31,544 nt of DNA from Lachnospiraceae bacterium UBA1729 (lineage in GTDB: Bacteria; Bacillota; Clostridia; Lachnospirales; Lachnospiraceae), in the NCBI GenBank assembly GCA_002315945.1, contig DCIJ01000039.1:1-31544 (forward strand). Direction: 5' to 3'. The position numbers were made by a program, and so were the translations under genes. Below are positions 24,015-31,544 of this stretch, piece by piece (positions within the stretch are counted from its first letter, which is position 1; each line of letters starts with the position of its first letter). The notes beneath the pieces were generated by a model that made no database searches, was not told the DNA's origin, and saw nothing but the letters and a program-made list of their open reading frames with translations.

Positions 24015-24018
24015 GTGT

Positions 24019-24047
24019 ATTTTATCCCTATCTATTCAAATTGTCAA
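24019..24047 (-). promoter_or_regulatory. Sigma-A promoter of the ABC-hydrogenase operon
   Basis: On the minus strand a perfect TTGACA (24042-24047), 17 bases, TAAAAT (24019-24024). Transcription should start near 24012, giving a leader of about 95 bases before the lipoprotein ATG. Confidence 0.85.
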
Positions 24048-24048
24048 G

Positions 24049-24093
24049 AATTTAGCGATTATGCACCTATAAACAATTTAGTCATCCTGCACC
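24049..24093. repeat. Imperfect direct repeat at the 3' end of the HPF-linked gene
   Basis: The 19-base segments 24049-24067 and 24075-24093 match at 15 positions, sharing AATTTAG and TGCACC, with a 26-base period. The second includes the stop codon of the membrane-protein gene. It looks like an old short duplication of the gene end. Confidence 0.45.
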
Positions 24094-24659
24094 TTATCAG
24101 CAGTCTGTTCCCTGTTTAGTGCCCGCTCTCTTTCTCTAAGTTCGGCCTCCTTCTGTTTTAACTCTTCATCCCAGGAAGCATACTTATTTTGTAGTGCCTT
24201 CTCATAATTCAGGATGTTAGGATTACTACTTTTTAATGTTATGACAAACATTGCTATTACAAGAATAATCAGGAAAATATTAATCCACACGGACAGTCTA
24301 AGCTGCGCCCTTAACATGGAATACCTGGTCGGCTGAACTCTTCGTTCTGCAACCCTTGTCTTAAACTCCTCTTTGGTATCCCTGCTATATACATTATACA
24401 GAGGAATACTTTTTGCCTCATCGCCCAGCCCCTTTTCCTGGAGGAAGGCGTTAAGACTCTGAAGATATTTAAATCCTACAGGGGTCTCAAACACTCTCTG
24501 CTCGATCACCTTATTGTATATTCCAAGTACGGCCTCAGGTTTATCATACCGCATCTTTGATTCCATGTAGGCTATTTTCTTTTCTTCCTGCTGGGCCAGC
24601 TCGGCATCTCTTTGACTGCCAAACTGAAATCCCCCAACTATCCAGTCCTTAGAAGCCAT
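24078..24659 (-). CDS. Unknown single-pass membrane protein with coiled coil, downstream of hpf
   Basis: I do not recognise this 193-residue protein. It has a soluble N-terminal region (1-120) with a helical tetratricopeptide-like look (EAVLGIYNKVIEQRVFETPVG), one membrane helix at about 124-142 (SVWINIFLIILVIAMFVITL) and a highly charged C-terminal helix with heptads (151-188, ELKQKEAELRERERALN). There is no signal peptide. The conserved-looking N-terminus KDWIVGGFQFGS suggests a real family. The ribosome binding site AAGGGA overlaps the hpf stop, so both are coupled. A role in anchoring or controlling dormant ribosomes is possible but has no direct support. Confidence 0.82.
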   Translation of the reverse strand: MASKDWIVGGFQFGSQRDAELAQQEEKKIAYMESKMRYDKPEAVLGIYNKVIEQRVFETPVGFKYLQSLNAFLQEKGLGDEAKSIPLYNVYSRDTKEEFKTRVAERRVQPTRYSMLRAQLRLSVWINIFLIILVIAMFVITLKSSNPNILNYEKALQNKYASWDEELKQKEAELRERERALNREQTADKVQDD

Positions 24660-24670
24660 TAGACAGTCCC

Positions 24671-25201
24671 TTAGATTTCTGGCTCAATGAGACCATAGGT
24701 GTTGCCCTTACGCTTGTATACCACACTGATTCTCTCTGTTTCAGCATTGTTGAATACAAAGAAGCTGTGTCCTAACAGTTCCATCTGAACGCATGCATCT
24801 TCTGGATACATAGGCTTAATATCAAAGGTCTTGGTACGAACAATCTTAATCTCTTCGTCTTCCATATAGTCCTTATCAATATATTCCTGCTTGAAGTTAT
24901 GTGCAGCTGCCTGATGCTTGTCTACAAGCTTTGTTTTATATTTTTTGAGCTGTCTCTCAATGATTTCCTCTACCAGATCAATCGATACATACATATCACT
25001 GGAAACCTGCTCACTTCTGATAATACTACCCTTTACAGGAATAGTTACTTCAATCTTTTGTCTGTCCTTCTCAACACTAAGAGTTACGTGTACCTCTGTT
25101 TCAGGAGTAAAGTACCTTTCGAGCTTGCCTATTTTGTCCTGTACAGCTACCTTGAGTCCTTCTGTTACATCAATGTTTCTTCCGATAATGACAAATTTCA
25201 T
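24671..25201 (-). CDS. hpf: Long-form ribosome hibernation promoting factor
   Basis: A 176-residue protein: the N-terminal S30AE/YfiA domain (MKFVIIGRNIDVTEGLKVAV, LERYF, HVTLSVEKDRQKIEVTI) binds the 30S decoding region, and the C-terminal dimerisation domain (VRTKTFDIKPMYPEDAC, LGHSFFVFNN, VVYKRKGNTYGLIEP) brings two ribosomes together into inactive 100S particles. This two-domain long form is typical of Firmicutes. A perfect AGGAGG lies seven bases before the ATG. It is expected to be induced in stationary phase or stress. Confidence 0.95.
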   Translation of the reverse strand: MKFVIIGRNIDVTEGLKVAVQDKIGKLERYFTPETEVHVTLSVEKDRQKIEVTIPVKGSIIRSEQVSSDMYVSIDLVEEIIERQLKKYKTKLVDKHQAAAHNFKQEYIDKDYMEDEEIKIVRTKTFDIKPMYPEDACVQMELLGHSFFVFNNAETERISVVYKRKGNTYGLIEPEI

Positions 25202-25297
25202 ACTACTACCTCCTTCACCATGTTCCCTAAGGCCATGGTCTTTTCATTATTTTTTATACAGGACATTATCCCATATAACAAAAAAGCCCAATCCGGA

Positions 25298-25326
25298 ATA
25301 ATATATTTTTGTTAACAATTACCCAA
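25298..25326 (-). promoter_or_regulatory. Possible hpf promoter
   Basis: On the minus strand TTGGGT (25321-25326), 17 bases, TATTAT (25298-25303). A second candidate nearer the gene is TTGGGC with TAATGT. Both are imperfect, and choosing between them is uncertain. Confidence 0.35.
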
Positions 25327-25347
25327 ATCAAGCTTCTTTAGTAGTTG

Positions 25348-25380
25348 TAGTTTAGCACATACTTACATAATGTGCAACTA
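25348..25380. other. Hairpin between the L,D-transpeptidase and hpf units
   Basis: GCACAT and ATGTGC, with outer TAGTT/AACTA and a 2-nt bulge, form an 11-bp stem. It starts four bases after the transpeptidase stop on the upstream side of hpf; no U-tract follows, so termination would be weak. Confidence 0.3.
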
Positions 25381-25384
25381 TATC

Positions 25385-26101
25385 CTATTTTGGAAAAACA
25401 ATATTCTCTTTTAAATCAATATATATCAGGCAGCCTTCCATCACCCTGCACATCAGTGTTTTCATGTTCTCTTCCGGCAGTGCCACACATCCTGCAGTAG
25501 GCTTTCCATTTTCACAATGCACAAACAGAGCACTTCCGCCTCCAGGAATATTTTGCGGATTATAGTCCATGTTAAGAACATACTTGTAGCTATTGGTCAT
25601 TTCAATCAGATGCTCTCCCTGAGACTTGTCCCAGGTACATGGAACCTGATTAGTAGATACAAATCTGTTATACATATCAGATTTTGAATCACTTACCCAC
25701 CAGTAGCTGTCATCTATCTGGGTATAGGGCAGTTTACATCCAGGATTCACAGCTATTCCAAAGGCAGTGTTAAGTCCAAAGACACCTATTGGTGTTAAAT
25801 TGTCCCCTTCCCTGGTCTTTCCAAAACCATCCCTGCCTGTATATACCGGGCAGGTCATTACCTGTTTCCACTCACCATTCTCTTTTTCATAGAGAAACAA
25901 TATACCTGCCCCTTTGGTCTCGCCACTTACTATTACAATCTGACTGGCAGTTTCATAAATCTTGTTCATTTCATCTGTTTTCACGTTTATTTCCATTCCC
26001 TTCGCACTTACATCCATGGCCGCACTCAACATCATCAAGGCTGCCACGGAAATAAGAATAGCAGAAATTATTTTATTTTGTAAAATAAATATTTGTTTCA
26101 T
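25385..26101 (-). CDS. Exported L,D-transpeptidase-like (YkuD) protein
   Basis: A 238-residue protein with an N-terminal signal segment (ISAILISVAALMMLSAAMDVSA) and a catalytic YkuD-type motif near the C-terminus: VHCENGKPTAGCVALP, with His195 and nucleophile Cys205. Family members form 3-3 cross-links in peptidoglycan or attach proteins to it; some homologues act as scaffolds. The spacing HCENGKPTAGC fits the HxxSxGC type with Thr-Ala for the usual Ser. No ribosome binding site is visible before ATG 26101 or any nearby start, so the start is uncertain and expression may be low. It follows the chemoreceptor by 24 bases. Confidence 0.84.
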   Translation of the reverse strand: MKQIFILQNKIISAILISVAALMMLSAAMDVSAKGMEINVKTDEMNKIYETASQIVIVSGETKGAGILFLYEKENGEWKQVMTCPVYTGRDGFGKTREGDNLTPIGVFGLNTAFGIAVNPGCKLPYTQIDDSYWWVSDSKSDMYNRFVSTNQVPCTWDKSQGEHLIEMTNSYKYVLNMDYNPQNIPGGGSALFVHCENGKPTAGCVALPEENMKTLMCRVMEGCLIYIDLKENIVFPK

Positions 26102-26124
26102 TGATAAGGAAAAGGGTTAATCCG

Positions 26125-27846
26125 TTAATTTTCAAAGATGAACTTGTTAGCTTCGTTGTTAAGGTTACCGGCAATATCAGTATTATCCTTAATCTCTTCA
26201 TTGATTACGCTAATACCGCTTACCAGATCCTGTGTATTCTCAGCCACATTGCTAACACCCTGTGAGCTTTCTTCCACAGCACCTGTAACATCATTAATTG
26301 AAGTAGTTACATGAGCCATAATCTGCTTAAGCTCTTCTGCTCTCTGGGCAAAAGCATTCATTGTATCATTAATCTCAATAGCATCCCTGTTATACTGCTG
26401 TCCTCCAGACACAAAGTTGTCATAGTCAGGAAGAATTGTGTTGTTAATATAGCTTAATATTTCATTGGAGTTGGCAATCAGTTTTTCTACAGCAGATATT
26501 ACCATCTCATTAATGTTCTGGATATCATTTGCTGTATTTCTGCTGGAATCAGCAAGCTGTCTGATTTCGTCAGCAACGACTGCAAATCCTTTACCAGCCT
26601 CACCTGCTCTGGCCGCTTCAATTGAAGCATTCAGTGCCAACAGATTGGTCTGGCTTGAAATGCTGAGAATCTGATCTGTAAGCTGTGATATTTTTTCTAC
26701 GCTCTTGCTATCCTCAATAGCCTGCTTGAGACTTTCAAGAATAGGTGTAATCATTTCATTGGTACCTTCCTTGTTTTCTGTGGCTGAATTCTCAAGCTCG
26801 GTTGCTCTCTCTCTCATTTTCTTAACATACTCAAGGATTCTGTCTGTCTCATCAGCCATCTCTTCCACATTACGATTTACAGAAACAGTATTATCATTAA
26901 TTGAAAGCATATTGGAATTTGCCTGCTCCATTGAAGCTGACAGCTGCTGTATTACTGCTGAGATATTTACAGCATTCTCATTTATACCAACGATATTGTT
27001 ATCAATCTTGTCACAGATCTGATACATATCATTTGAGCTGACTTTTATCTTTGCCAGAATGTCATCCAGCTTCTGAAGCAGTGTATTAATGCTTGAAGCC
27101 ATGGCGCCGATTTCATCCTTGGCAGTATAATCAATTCTGATGGACAGATTGCCTCTGTCTTCCTCAATACTGGTAATCAGTTCATCCAGCTTCTTATCAA
27201 CACGCTTGATAGGTTTGATAACTGATTTTTCAATCATTATAACGATTATTCCACAGAAAATCAGAGACAATACAGCTGTGATTAGACCAATAATTCTTGC
27301 AGTTTTCTGAACACCGGCCAGATCTTCTGTTGCATTACTTACATTATCATCGTTCAAAAGAACCATTTCAAAGACATCATTACCCAGTTTAGTAGCCTGT
27401 GGTGCTATTGTCTCATTAGTAAAAGCTATGCACTCATCATAATTGCCCGCTTTGGCCATTTCTACAGCTTTATTAATATCTTCAAGATACTGGGGATATT
27501 CACTGTTTAACAGATTATATGCATTATTATATGCTTCCTCATCTGGCATTGAGTCTTTTACATAGCCCAGATGCTTTGGTATCTGTCCCAGGGAATATTC
27601 CAGCTCTTCATCATAGTCCGCAGCATTTTCAGGATATACCGCATATGAAGAAGCCAGTCTCAACAGCTTATCAGTATGGCAGGTTAACTCATCAAAGGAA
27701 ATGGTAAGCTGCAGGCCGGAATCAACTATCTTGCCAGAAGACTTCTCAATCTTATTAAGCTGAACCACATTTAATGCTGCATTAAACAGAATTACTATAG
27801 CCAGTAATGTTAATGGTATTACAATTTTTGATCTAACACTTTTCAT
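26125..27846 (-). CDS. Methyl-accepting chemotaxis protein
   Basis: A 573-residue receptor: membrane helix 1 (about 7-27), an extracellular four-helix-bundle-like sensor domain (about 30-182), membrane helix 2 (about 184-204), a HAMP domain (KPIKRVDKKLDEL to AKDEIGAMASSI) and a long cytoplasmic coiled coil. The signalling tip reads SQTNLLALNASIEAARAGE, the near-invariant CheA/CheW contact, followed by GKGFAVVADEIRQLA. It modulates swimming in response to an external ligand, which is not identifiable. ATG at 27846 has GAGGGG six bases before it; upstream in-frame ATG 27885 would add a stretch without such a site. Motility of the host is implied. Confidence 0.96.
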   Translation of the reverse strand: MKSVRSKIVIPLTLLAIVILFNAALNVVQLNKIEKSSGKIVDSGLQLTISFDELTCHTDKLLRLASSYAVYPENAADYDEELEYSLGQIPKHLGYVKDSMPDEEAYNNAYNLLNSEYPQYLEDINKAVEMAKAGNYDECIAFTNETIAPQATKLGNDVFEMVLLNDDNVSNATEDLAGVQKTARIIGLITAVLSLIFCGIIVIMIEKSVIKPIKRVDKKLDELITSIEEDRGNLSIRIDYTAKDEIGAMASSINTLLQKLDDILAKIKVSSNDMYQICDKIDNNIVGINENAVNISAVIQQLSASMEQANSNMLSINDNTVSVNRNVEEMADETDRILEYVKKMRERATELENSATENKEGTNEMITPILESLKQAIEDSKSVEKISQLTDQILSISSQTNLLALNASIEAARAGEAGKGFAVVADEIRQLADSSRNTANDIQNINEMVISAVEKLIANSNEILSYINNTILPDYDNFVSGGQQYNRDAIEINDTMNAFAQRAEELKQIMAHVTTSINDVTGAVEESSQGVSNVAENTQDLVSGISVINEEIKDNTDIAGNLNNEANKFIFEN

Positions 27847-27894
27847 GCTAATCCCCTCTCTAATTAGTAAAAAATTTTCGCACATATATGCAAT

Positions 27895-27922
27895 ATATTA
27901 CCACATCTGTCGAATTTTACAA
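27895..27922 (-). promoter_or_regulatory. Promoter of the chemoreceptor gene
   Basis: On the minus strand TTGTAA (27917-27922), 16 bases, TAATAT (27895-27900), about 48 bases before the ATG. It looks like sigma-A; no GCCGATAA flagellar box was seen. Confidence 0.55.
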
Positions 27923-27936
27923 CCAGAACTTTTCAT

Positions 27937-27976
27937 AAAAAAAACGACATGACCTAATATTTTAAGTCATGTCGTT
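27937..27976 (-). terminator. Intrinsic terminator of the butyrate operon
   Basis: AACGACATGAC and GTCATGTCGTT form an 11-bp stem with a 12-nt loop, followed on the minus strand by eight Ts including the stem end. A second small hairpin, TGCACT-ATA-AGTGCA (27997-28011), lies between it and the etfA stop. Confidence 0.93.
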
Positions 27977-28027
27977 AATATTATCTTATCTTATTATGCA
28001 CTATAAGTGCATTCATTAAGAACCGAA

Positions 28028-29077
28028 TTATTTCTCAGCCTTAGCAGCCTTAAGTGCTTCTGTAAGCTGAGGAACGATCTTGTTAAGATCTCCAACCAGA
28101 CCGTAATCTGCTACATCGAAGATAGGAGCATCTTCATCCTTGTTGATAGCAACGATTAAGTCTGACTCTTCCATACCAGCTACGTGCTGAATAGCACCTG
28201 AAATACCGATTGCGAAGTAAATCTGAGGACGAACAGTCTTACCAGTCTGTCCTACCTGAAGATCACGAGGCTTCCAGCCAGCATCAACTACTGCACGAGA
28301 GCAGCTAACTGTTCCGCCGATAACTTCTGCAAGATCTTCAAGAATCTTGAAGTTCTCAGGAGTACCAACTCCACGGCCACCAGATACAAGAATCTTAGCA
28401 TCCATAATATCAGCTGTGTTGTTAAGAGCCTTAACAACTTCTTTAATGGTTACATATCTGTTATCAGGTGTGAAACCAGGATTGTATTTGATTACGTTAG
28501 CCTTAGCACCCTTGATAGGATCAATCTTCTGCATAACACCAGGACGAACAGTTGCCATCTGAGGTCTGTTGTCAGGACATGCGATAGTAGCAATTGTGTT
28601 ACCACCGAATGCAGGACGAGTCATAAGCAGCTGATTGTGTTTCTGCTTATCTTCCTGTCCAGGAATAGGATTGAGAGGGAAATCACCAATCTCAAGTACT
28701 GTACAGTCAGCTGTAAGACCTGTAGCTACTCTTGCAGATACTGTAGGGCCAAGGTCACGTCCGATAGCTGTAGCACCAACAAGTACGATTTCAGGCTTGT
28801 ACTCGTTGATTACAGAAGCAAGTGCATGAGCATAAGGCTCAGTTCTGTACTCTTTAAGTTCAGGATCATCTACAAGGATAACCTTGTCAGCGCCGTACTC
28901 TGCGAGGCTGTCGCAAAGACCTTCAACACCTGATCCAATGAGAACTGCAGTAACCTCTGCGTTAAGAGGAGCTGCAAGCTCTTTAGCTTTTCCTAATAAT
29001 TCATATGCAATGCCGCTGATTTCATTGTCAACCTGCTGAGCAAAGACATATACGCCCTTATATTCTTCTAAGTTCAT
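28028..29077 (-). CDS. etfA: Electron transfer flavoprotein alpha subunit
   Basis: A 349-residue EtfA with an N-terminal Rossmann-like domain (about 1-200) and the C-terminal FAD domain: VSGGRGVGTPENF, SRAVVDAGWKPRDLQVGQTGKTV, YFAIGISGAIQH and IVAINKDEDAPIF. In butyrate producers EtfAB works with butyryl-CoA dehydrogenase in an electron-bifurcating complex in which NADH reduces both crotonyl-CoA and ferredoxin. It ends the operon before a strong terminator. AGGAGG lies before the ATG, 18 bases after etfB. Confidence 0.97.
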   Translation of the reverse strand: MNLEEYKGVYVFAQQVDNEISGIAYELLGKAKELAAPLNAEVTAVLIGSGVEGLCDSLAEYGADKVILVDDPELKEYRTEPYAHALASVINEYKPEIVLVGATAIGRDLGPTVSARVATGLTADCTVLEIGDFPLNPIPGQEDKQKHNQLLMTRPAFGGNTIATIACPDNRPQMATVRPGVMQKIDPIKGAKANVIKYNPGFTPDNRYVTIKEVVKALNNTADIMDAKILVSGGRGVGTPENFKILEDLAEVIGGTVSCSRAVVDAGWKPRDLQVGQTGKTVRPQIYFAIGISGAIQHVAGMEESDLIVAINKDEDAPIFDVADYGLVGDLNKIVPQLTEALKAAKAEK

Positions 29078-29095
29078 TATTTTGCTCCTCCTGTA

Positions 29096-29881
29096 TTAGA
29101 TGATATGTTTCTCTTTGAATTTACCGATTAAGTATGCAACTGATTCCTCAGGTGAATCAAAAGCAACCTTCTCGCCAGCACCCTTACGAACCTTGTCAGA
29201 TGCCTTAGCGATCTTTGTAGGTGAACCCTTAAGACCAAGGTTAGCATCATCAACGTCCTTAAGATCTGCTCTTCCCCATGTAGTAATCTCTGCTTCGCAA
29301 GCATCGAAGATTCCACCAGGAGTCATGTAACGAGGATCATTTAATTCTGCAAGTGCAGTTACGAGGCAAGGCATCTGAGCTTCAACTACATGATATCTGT
29401 CATCATATAATCTCTCAACAACAACCTTGTCACCTTCAATCTTAATAGCCTGAGCATATGAGATTACAGGCAGCTTAAGGTGCTCAGCGATCTGAGGACC
29501 AACCTGAGCTGTATCACCATCGATAGCCTGACGGCCAGTGATGATGAGATCATAATCAATATTTCTTAAAGCGCCAGCGATAGTTGTTGATGTAGCCCAT
29601 GTATCAGCTCCACCAAGAACTCTGTCTGTTACAAGGATTCCCTTGTCAGCGCCCATAGCGATTGCTTCACGAAGTACGTCTGCAGCCTTTGGAAGACCCA
29701 TTGTAAGAACTGTTACCTCTGCACCGTACTGATCTTTTAATCTAAGAGCTGCTTCAAGGCCTGCTTTGTCATCAGGATTCATAATTGCAAGCATTGCTGC
29801 TCTGTCAAGAGTACCATCGGGATTGAACTTAACGCCGCCCTTAGTATCAGGTACCTGTTTGATACAAACAACGATTTTCAT
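29096..29881 (-). CDS. etfB: Electron transfer flavoprotein beta subunit
   Basis: A 261-residue EtfB: MKIVVCIKQVPDTKGGVKFN start, MNPDDKAGLEAALRL, VTVLTMGLPKA, AIAMGADKGILVTDR and IDGDTAQVGPQIAEHL. It forms the heterodimer with EtfA that carries the bifurcating FAD between NADH and the dehydrogenase. Length and motifs are standard. AAAGGAG precedes the ATG, 25 bases after bcd. Codon use is strongly biased, in line with high expression. Confidence 0.97.
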   Translation of the reverse strand: MKIVVCIKQVPDTKGGVKFNPDGTLDRAAMLAIMNPDDKAGLEAALRLKDQYGAEVTVLTMGLPKAADVLREAIAMGADKGILVTDRVLGGADTWATSTTIAGALRNIDYDLIITGRQAIDGDTAQVGPQIAEHLKLPVISYAQAIKIEGDKVVVERLYDDRYHVVEAQMPCLVTALAELNDPRYMTPGGIFDACEAEITTWGRADLKDVDDANLGLKGSPTKIAKASDKVRKGAGEKVAFDSPEESVAYLIGKFKEKHII

Positions 29882-29906
29882 TGTATATTCTCCTTTATAG
29901 TATTAA

Positions 29907-31079
29907 TTATTTTAACAGGTTTGCAGAGATAACCATTCTCTGAACTTCACTGGTTCCTTCATAGATCTCAGTGATCTTAGCATCACGCATCATACGCTCT
30001 ACATCGTATTCCTTGATGTAACCGTATCCACCATGGAGCTGTACGCACTTGGTTGTTACTTCCATAGCAACTTCAGCAGCATATAACTTAGCCATAGCAG
30101 CTTCTACTGAGTAAGAAACCTTAGCACCAGCCTGGTACTCGTCTTTCTTTCTTGCAGCCTTGTAAACAAGAAGCTTAGCAGCCTCAACCTTAGTTGCAAG
30201 ATCAGCAAGTACAAACTGTGTATTCTGGAATGCAGCGATAGCACGACCGAACTGCTTTCTTTCCTTAACATAGTTGATTGTTGTCTCAAGAGCACCCTCA
30301 GCAATACCAAGAGCCTGAGCAGCGATACCGATACGTCCACCATCAAGTGTGTGCATAGCGATAGCAAATCCTTTACCCTTCTGGCCAAGCATTGCATCAG
30401 CAGGGATTCTGCAATCTGTAAAGATAAGCTCATATGTAGATGATGCGCAGATACCCATCTTGTTTTCTTTTGTACCAAATGTAAATCCAGGAGTTCCTTT
30501 CTCAACGATGAATGCTGAGATTTCCTTCTGTACACGGCCTCTCTTCTCGATCTTGCCAGTTACAGCGATGAGGATATATACATCTGCTTCCTTACCATTT
30601 GTAATAAAGCACTTAGAACCGTTGATAACCCATTCATTTGTAGCTTCATCAAAAACAGCCTTTGTCTGCTGTCCCTGTGCATCTGTACCAGCACCAGGCT
30701 CAGTAAGACCGAAAGCACCAAGCTTCTTGCCTGAAGCAAGATCAGGAACATATTTTGCTTTCTGCTCAGGTGTACCATATGTAAGAATAGGATCTACACA
30801 GAGTGATGTATGTGCAGAAACGATAACGCCTGTAGTACCACATACTTTTGACATCTCTTCAACACACATAGCATATGTAAGGATATCACAACCCTGACCA
30901 CCTAACTCCTTGGGAACAGGAATTCCAAGGAAACCATATTTAGCCATTTTTTCAACTGTCTCACGAGGAAATCTATGCTCTTCGTCGATTTCCTGAGCCA
31001 GAGGCTTTACTTCATTCTGCGCAAATTCGCTGAACAGAGTCTGCGCCATTTCATACTTTTTGTCTAAAGTGAAATTCAT
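29907..31079 (-). CDS. bcd: Butyryl-CoA dehydrogenase (acyl-CoA dehydrogenase family)
   Basis: A 390-residue FAD enzyme of the acyl-CoA dehydrogenase superfamily. Signatures are GAFGLTEPGAGTDAQGQQT (acyl-CoA/FAD contact), KCFITNG, QLHGGYGYIKEYDVERMMRD and EIYEGTSEVQRMV with the probable catalytic Glu near 374. Next to etfBA and hbd it should reduce crotonyl-CoA to butyryl-CoA with bifurcated electrons. GGAGG precedes the ATG. The neighbours place it firmly in butyrate synthesis rather than beta-oxidation. Confidence 0.96.
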   Translation of the reverse strand: MNFTLDKKYEMAQTLFSEFAQNEVKPLAQEIDEEHRFPRETVEKMAKYGFLGIPVPKELGGQGCDILTYAMCVEEMSKVCGTTGVIVSAHTSLCVDPILTYGTPEQKAKYVPDLASGKKLGAFGLTEPGAGTDAQGQQTKAVFDEATNEWVINGSKCFITNGKEADVYILIAVTGKIEKRGRVQKEISAFIVEKGTPGFTFGTKENKMGICASSTYELIFTDCRIPADAMLGQKGKGFAIAMHTLDGGRIGIAAQALGIAEGALETTINYVKERKQFGRAIAAFQNTQFVLADLATKVEAAKLLVYKAARKKDEYQAGAKVSYSVEAAMAKLYAAEVAMEVTTKCVQLHGGYGYIKEYDVERMMRDAKITEIYEGTSEVQRMVISANLLK

Positions 31080-31119
31080 TTGTATTTGTCCTCCATTAAA
31101 ATTTTAACAAATTCGTATA

Positions 31120-31544
31120 TTACTGAGCATCAACAGGTGTCTTTGTTCTGTCAGCATTGTATACATAGAAGCCCTTGCCAGACTTAACGCCAAGGTTACC
31201 ACCACGAACCATCTTACGGATAAGAGGGCAAGCACGATACTTGGAATCACCTGTCTCATTGTAAAGTACATCCATGATAGCAAGGCAGATATCAAGACCA
31301 ATGAAATCACCAAGCTCAAGGGGTCCCATAGGATGGTTAGCACCAAGCTTCATAGCTGCATCAATACCAGCTACATCTGAAACGCCTTCCATCTTGATGA
31401 AAGCAGCTTCATTAATCATAGGTACAAGAATTCTGTTTACAACGAAACCAGCAGCTTCGTTAACCTGTACAGGAGTCTTGCCGATTTCTTCAGAAATCTT
31501 CTTGATTGTATCAACAGTTTCCTGAGGAGTGTTAACACCAGCAA
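31120..31544 (-). CDS. hbd: 3-Hydroxybutyryl-CoA dehydrogenase, C-terminal part (5' end outside window)
   Basis: The reading frame is open to the window edge; 140 C-terminal residues are visible. The segments EIGKTPVQVNEAAGFVVNRIL, NHPMGPLELGDFIGLDICL and GGNLGVKSGKGFYVY are the conserved C-terminal dimerisation domain of Hbd. It reduces acetoacetyl-CoA to 3-hydroxybutyryl-CoA in butyrate formation. The N-terminal NAD(P) domain lies beyond 31544, and the thiolase and crotonase genes expected with it are not in view. Confidence 0.95.
   Translation of the reverse strand, partial: AGVNTPQETVDTIKKISEEIGKTPVQVNEAAGFVVNRILVPMINEAAFIKMEGVSDVAGIDAAMKLGANHPMGPLELGDFIGLDICLAIMDVLYNETGDSKYRACPLIRKMVRGGNLGVKSGKGFYVYNADRTKTPVDAQ

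Noticed and set aside
23917..24018. T-box or Trp leader peptide in the ABC-hydrogenase leader
   Set aside because: No T-box motif (AGGGUGGNACCGCG) occurs. A short frame with one Trp codon starts only at TTG without a ribosome binding site, so it is not convincing.
30349..30897. A 182-codon open frame on the plus strand
   Set aside because: It lies wholly within the highly conserved bcd gene on the other strand; a shadow of biased codon use.

Overview
The window looks like a chromosomal segment of a Lachnospiraceae bacterium close to Butyrivibrio, Pseudobutyrivibrio or Roseburia. The evidence is the hbd-bcd-etfB-etfA butyrate cluster, a group B [FeFe]-hydrogenase, a COG2984/COG4120/COG1101-type ABC transporter, moderately AT-rich DNA, strong AGGAGG ribosome binding sites and sigma-A promoters. 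No rRNA, phage genes, insertion sequences or CRISPR arrays were seen. Almost every gene lies on the minus strand, so operons read from high to low coordinates; the one clear plus-strand gene is an ECF transporter S component (5737-6306).

Layout from low to high coordinates. 1-5571 is a signalling operon transcribed leftwards: an HSL-type esterase, a large soluble hybrid histidine kinase, a C_GCAxxG_C_C protein, and a 7TM-PAS-GGDEF protein cut by the window edge. 5737-7536 holds the ECF S component and a convergent MFS transporter that share a terminator hairpin. 7599-8182 is a YoeB toxin with a RelB/DinJ-type antitoxin. 8183-8552 is a very palindrome-rich intergenic stretch ending at tRNA-Thr(GGT). 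8704-10833 has a CNNM/CBS (HlyC/CorC) membrane protein preceded by an unknown gene with a sigma-D-like promoter. 10830-18352 runs from a TrmH-type methyltransferase back through an amidohydrolase, an AMP-forming acyl-CoA ligase, a PaaK-type arylacetate-CoA ligase and IorB/IorA to a small TrpR-like (YerC) regulator that starts the unit. 18395-19478 is fba with its own promoter and terminator. 19527-24047 is an ABC importer (lipoprotein, permease, ATPase) followed by the [FeFe]-hydrogenase, with an attenuator-like leader. 24078-25326 is HPF with an unknown membrane protein. 25385-27922 is an L,D-transpeptidase and a chemoreceptor. 27937-31544 is the butyrate cluster with its terminator.

The most coherent system is a possible aromatic amino acid fermentation module. 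A TrpXYZ-like importer could bring in an aromatic substrate. IorAB would oxidatively decarboxylate the aryl-pyruvate to arylacetyl-CoA and reduce ferredoxin. PaaK-type ligases would interconvert the CoA ester and the free acid. The hydrogenase could reoxidise ferredoxin, to which Bcd-EtfAB also contributes. A TrpR-superfamily regulator at the head of the ior operon fits this picture. The individual enzyme calls are strong; the link between the units and the substrate are inference.
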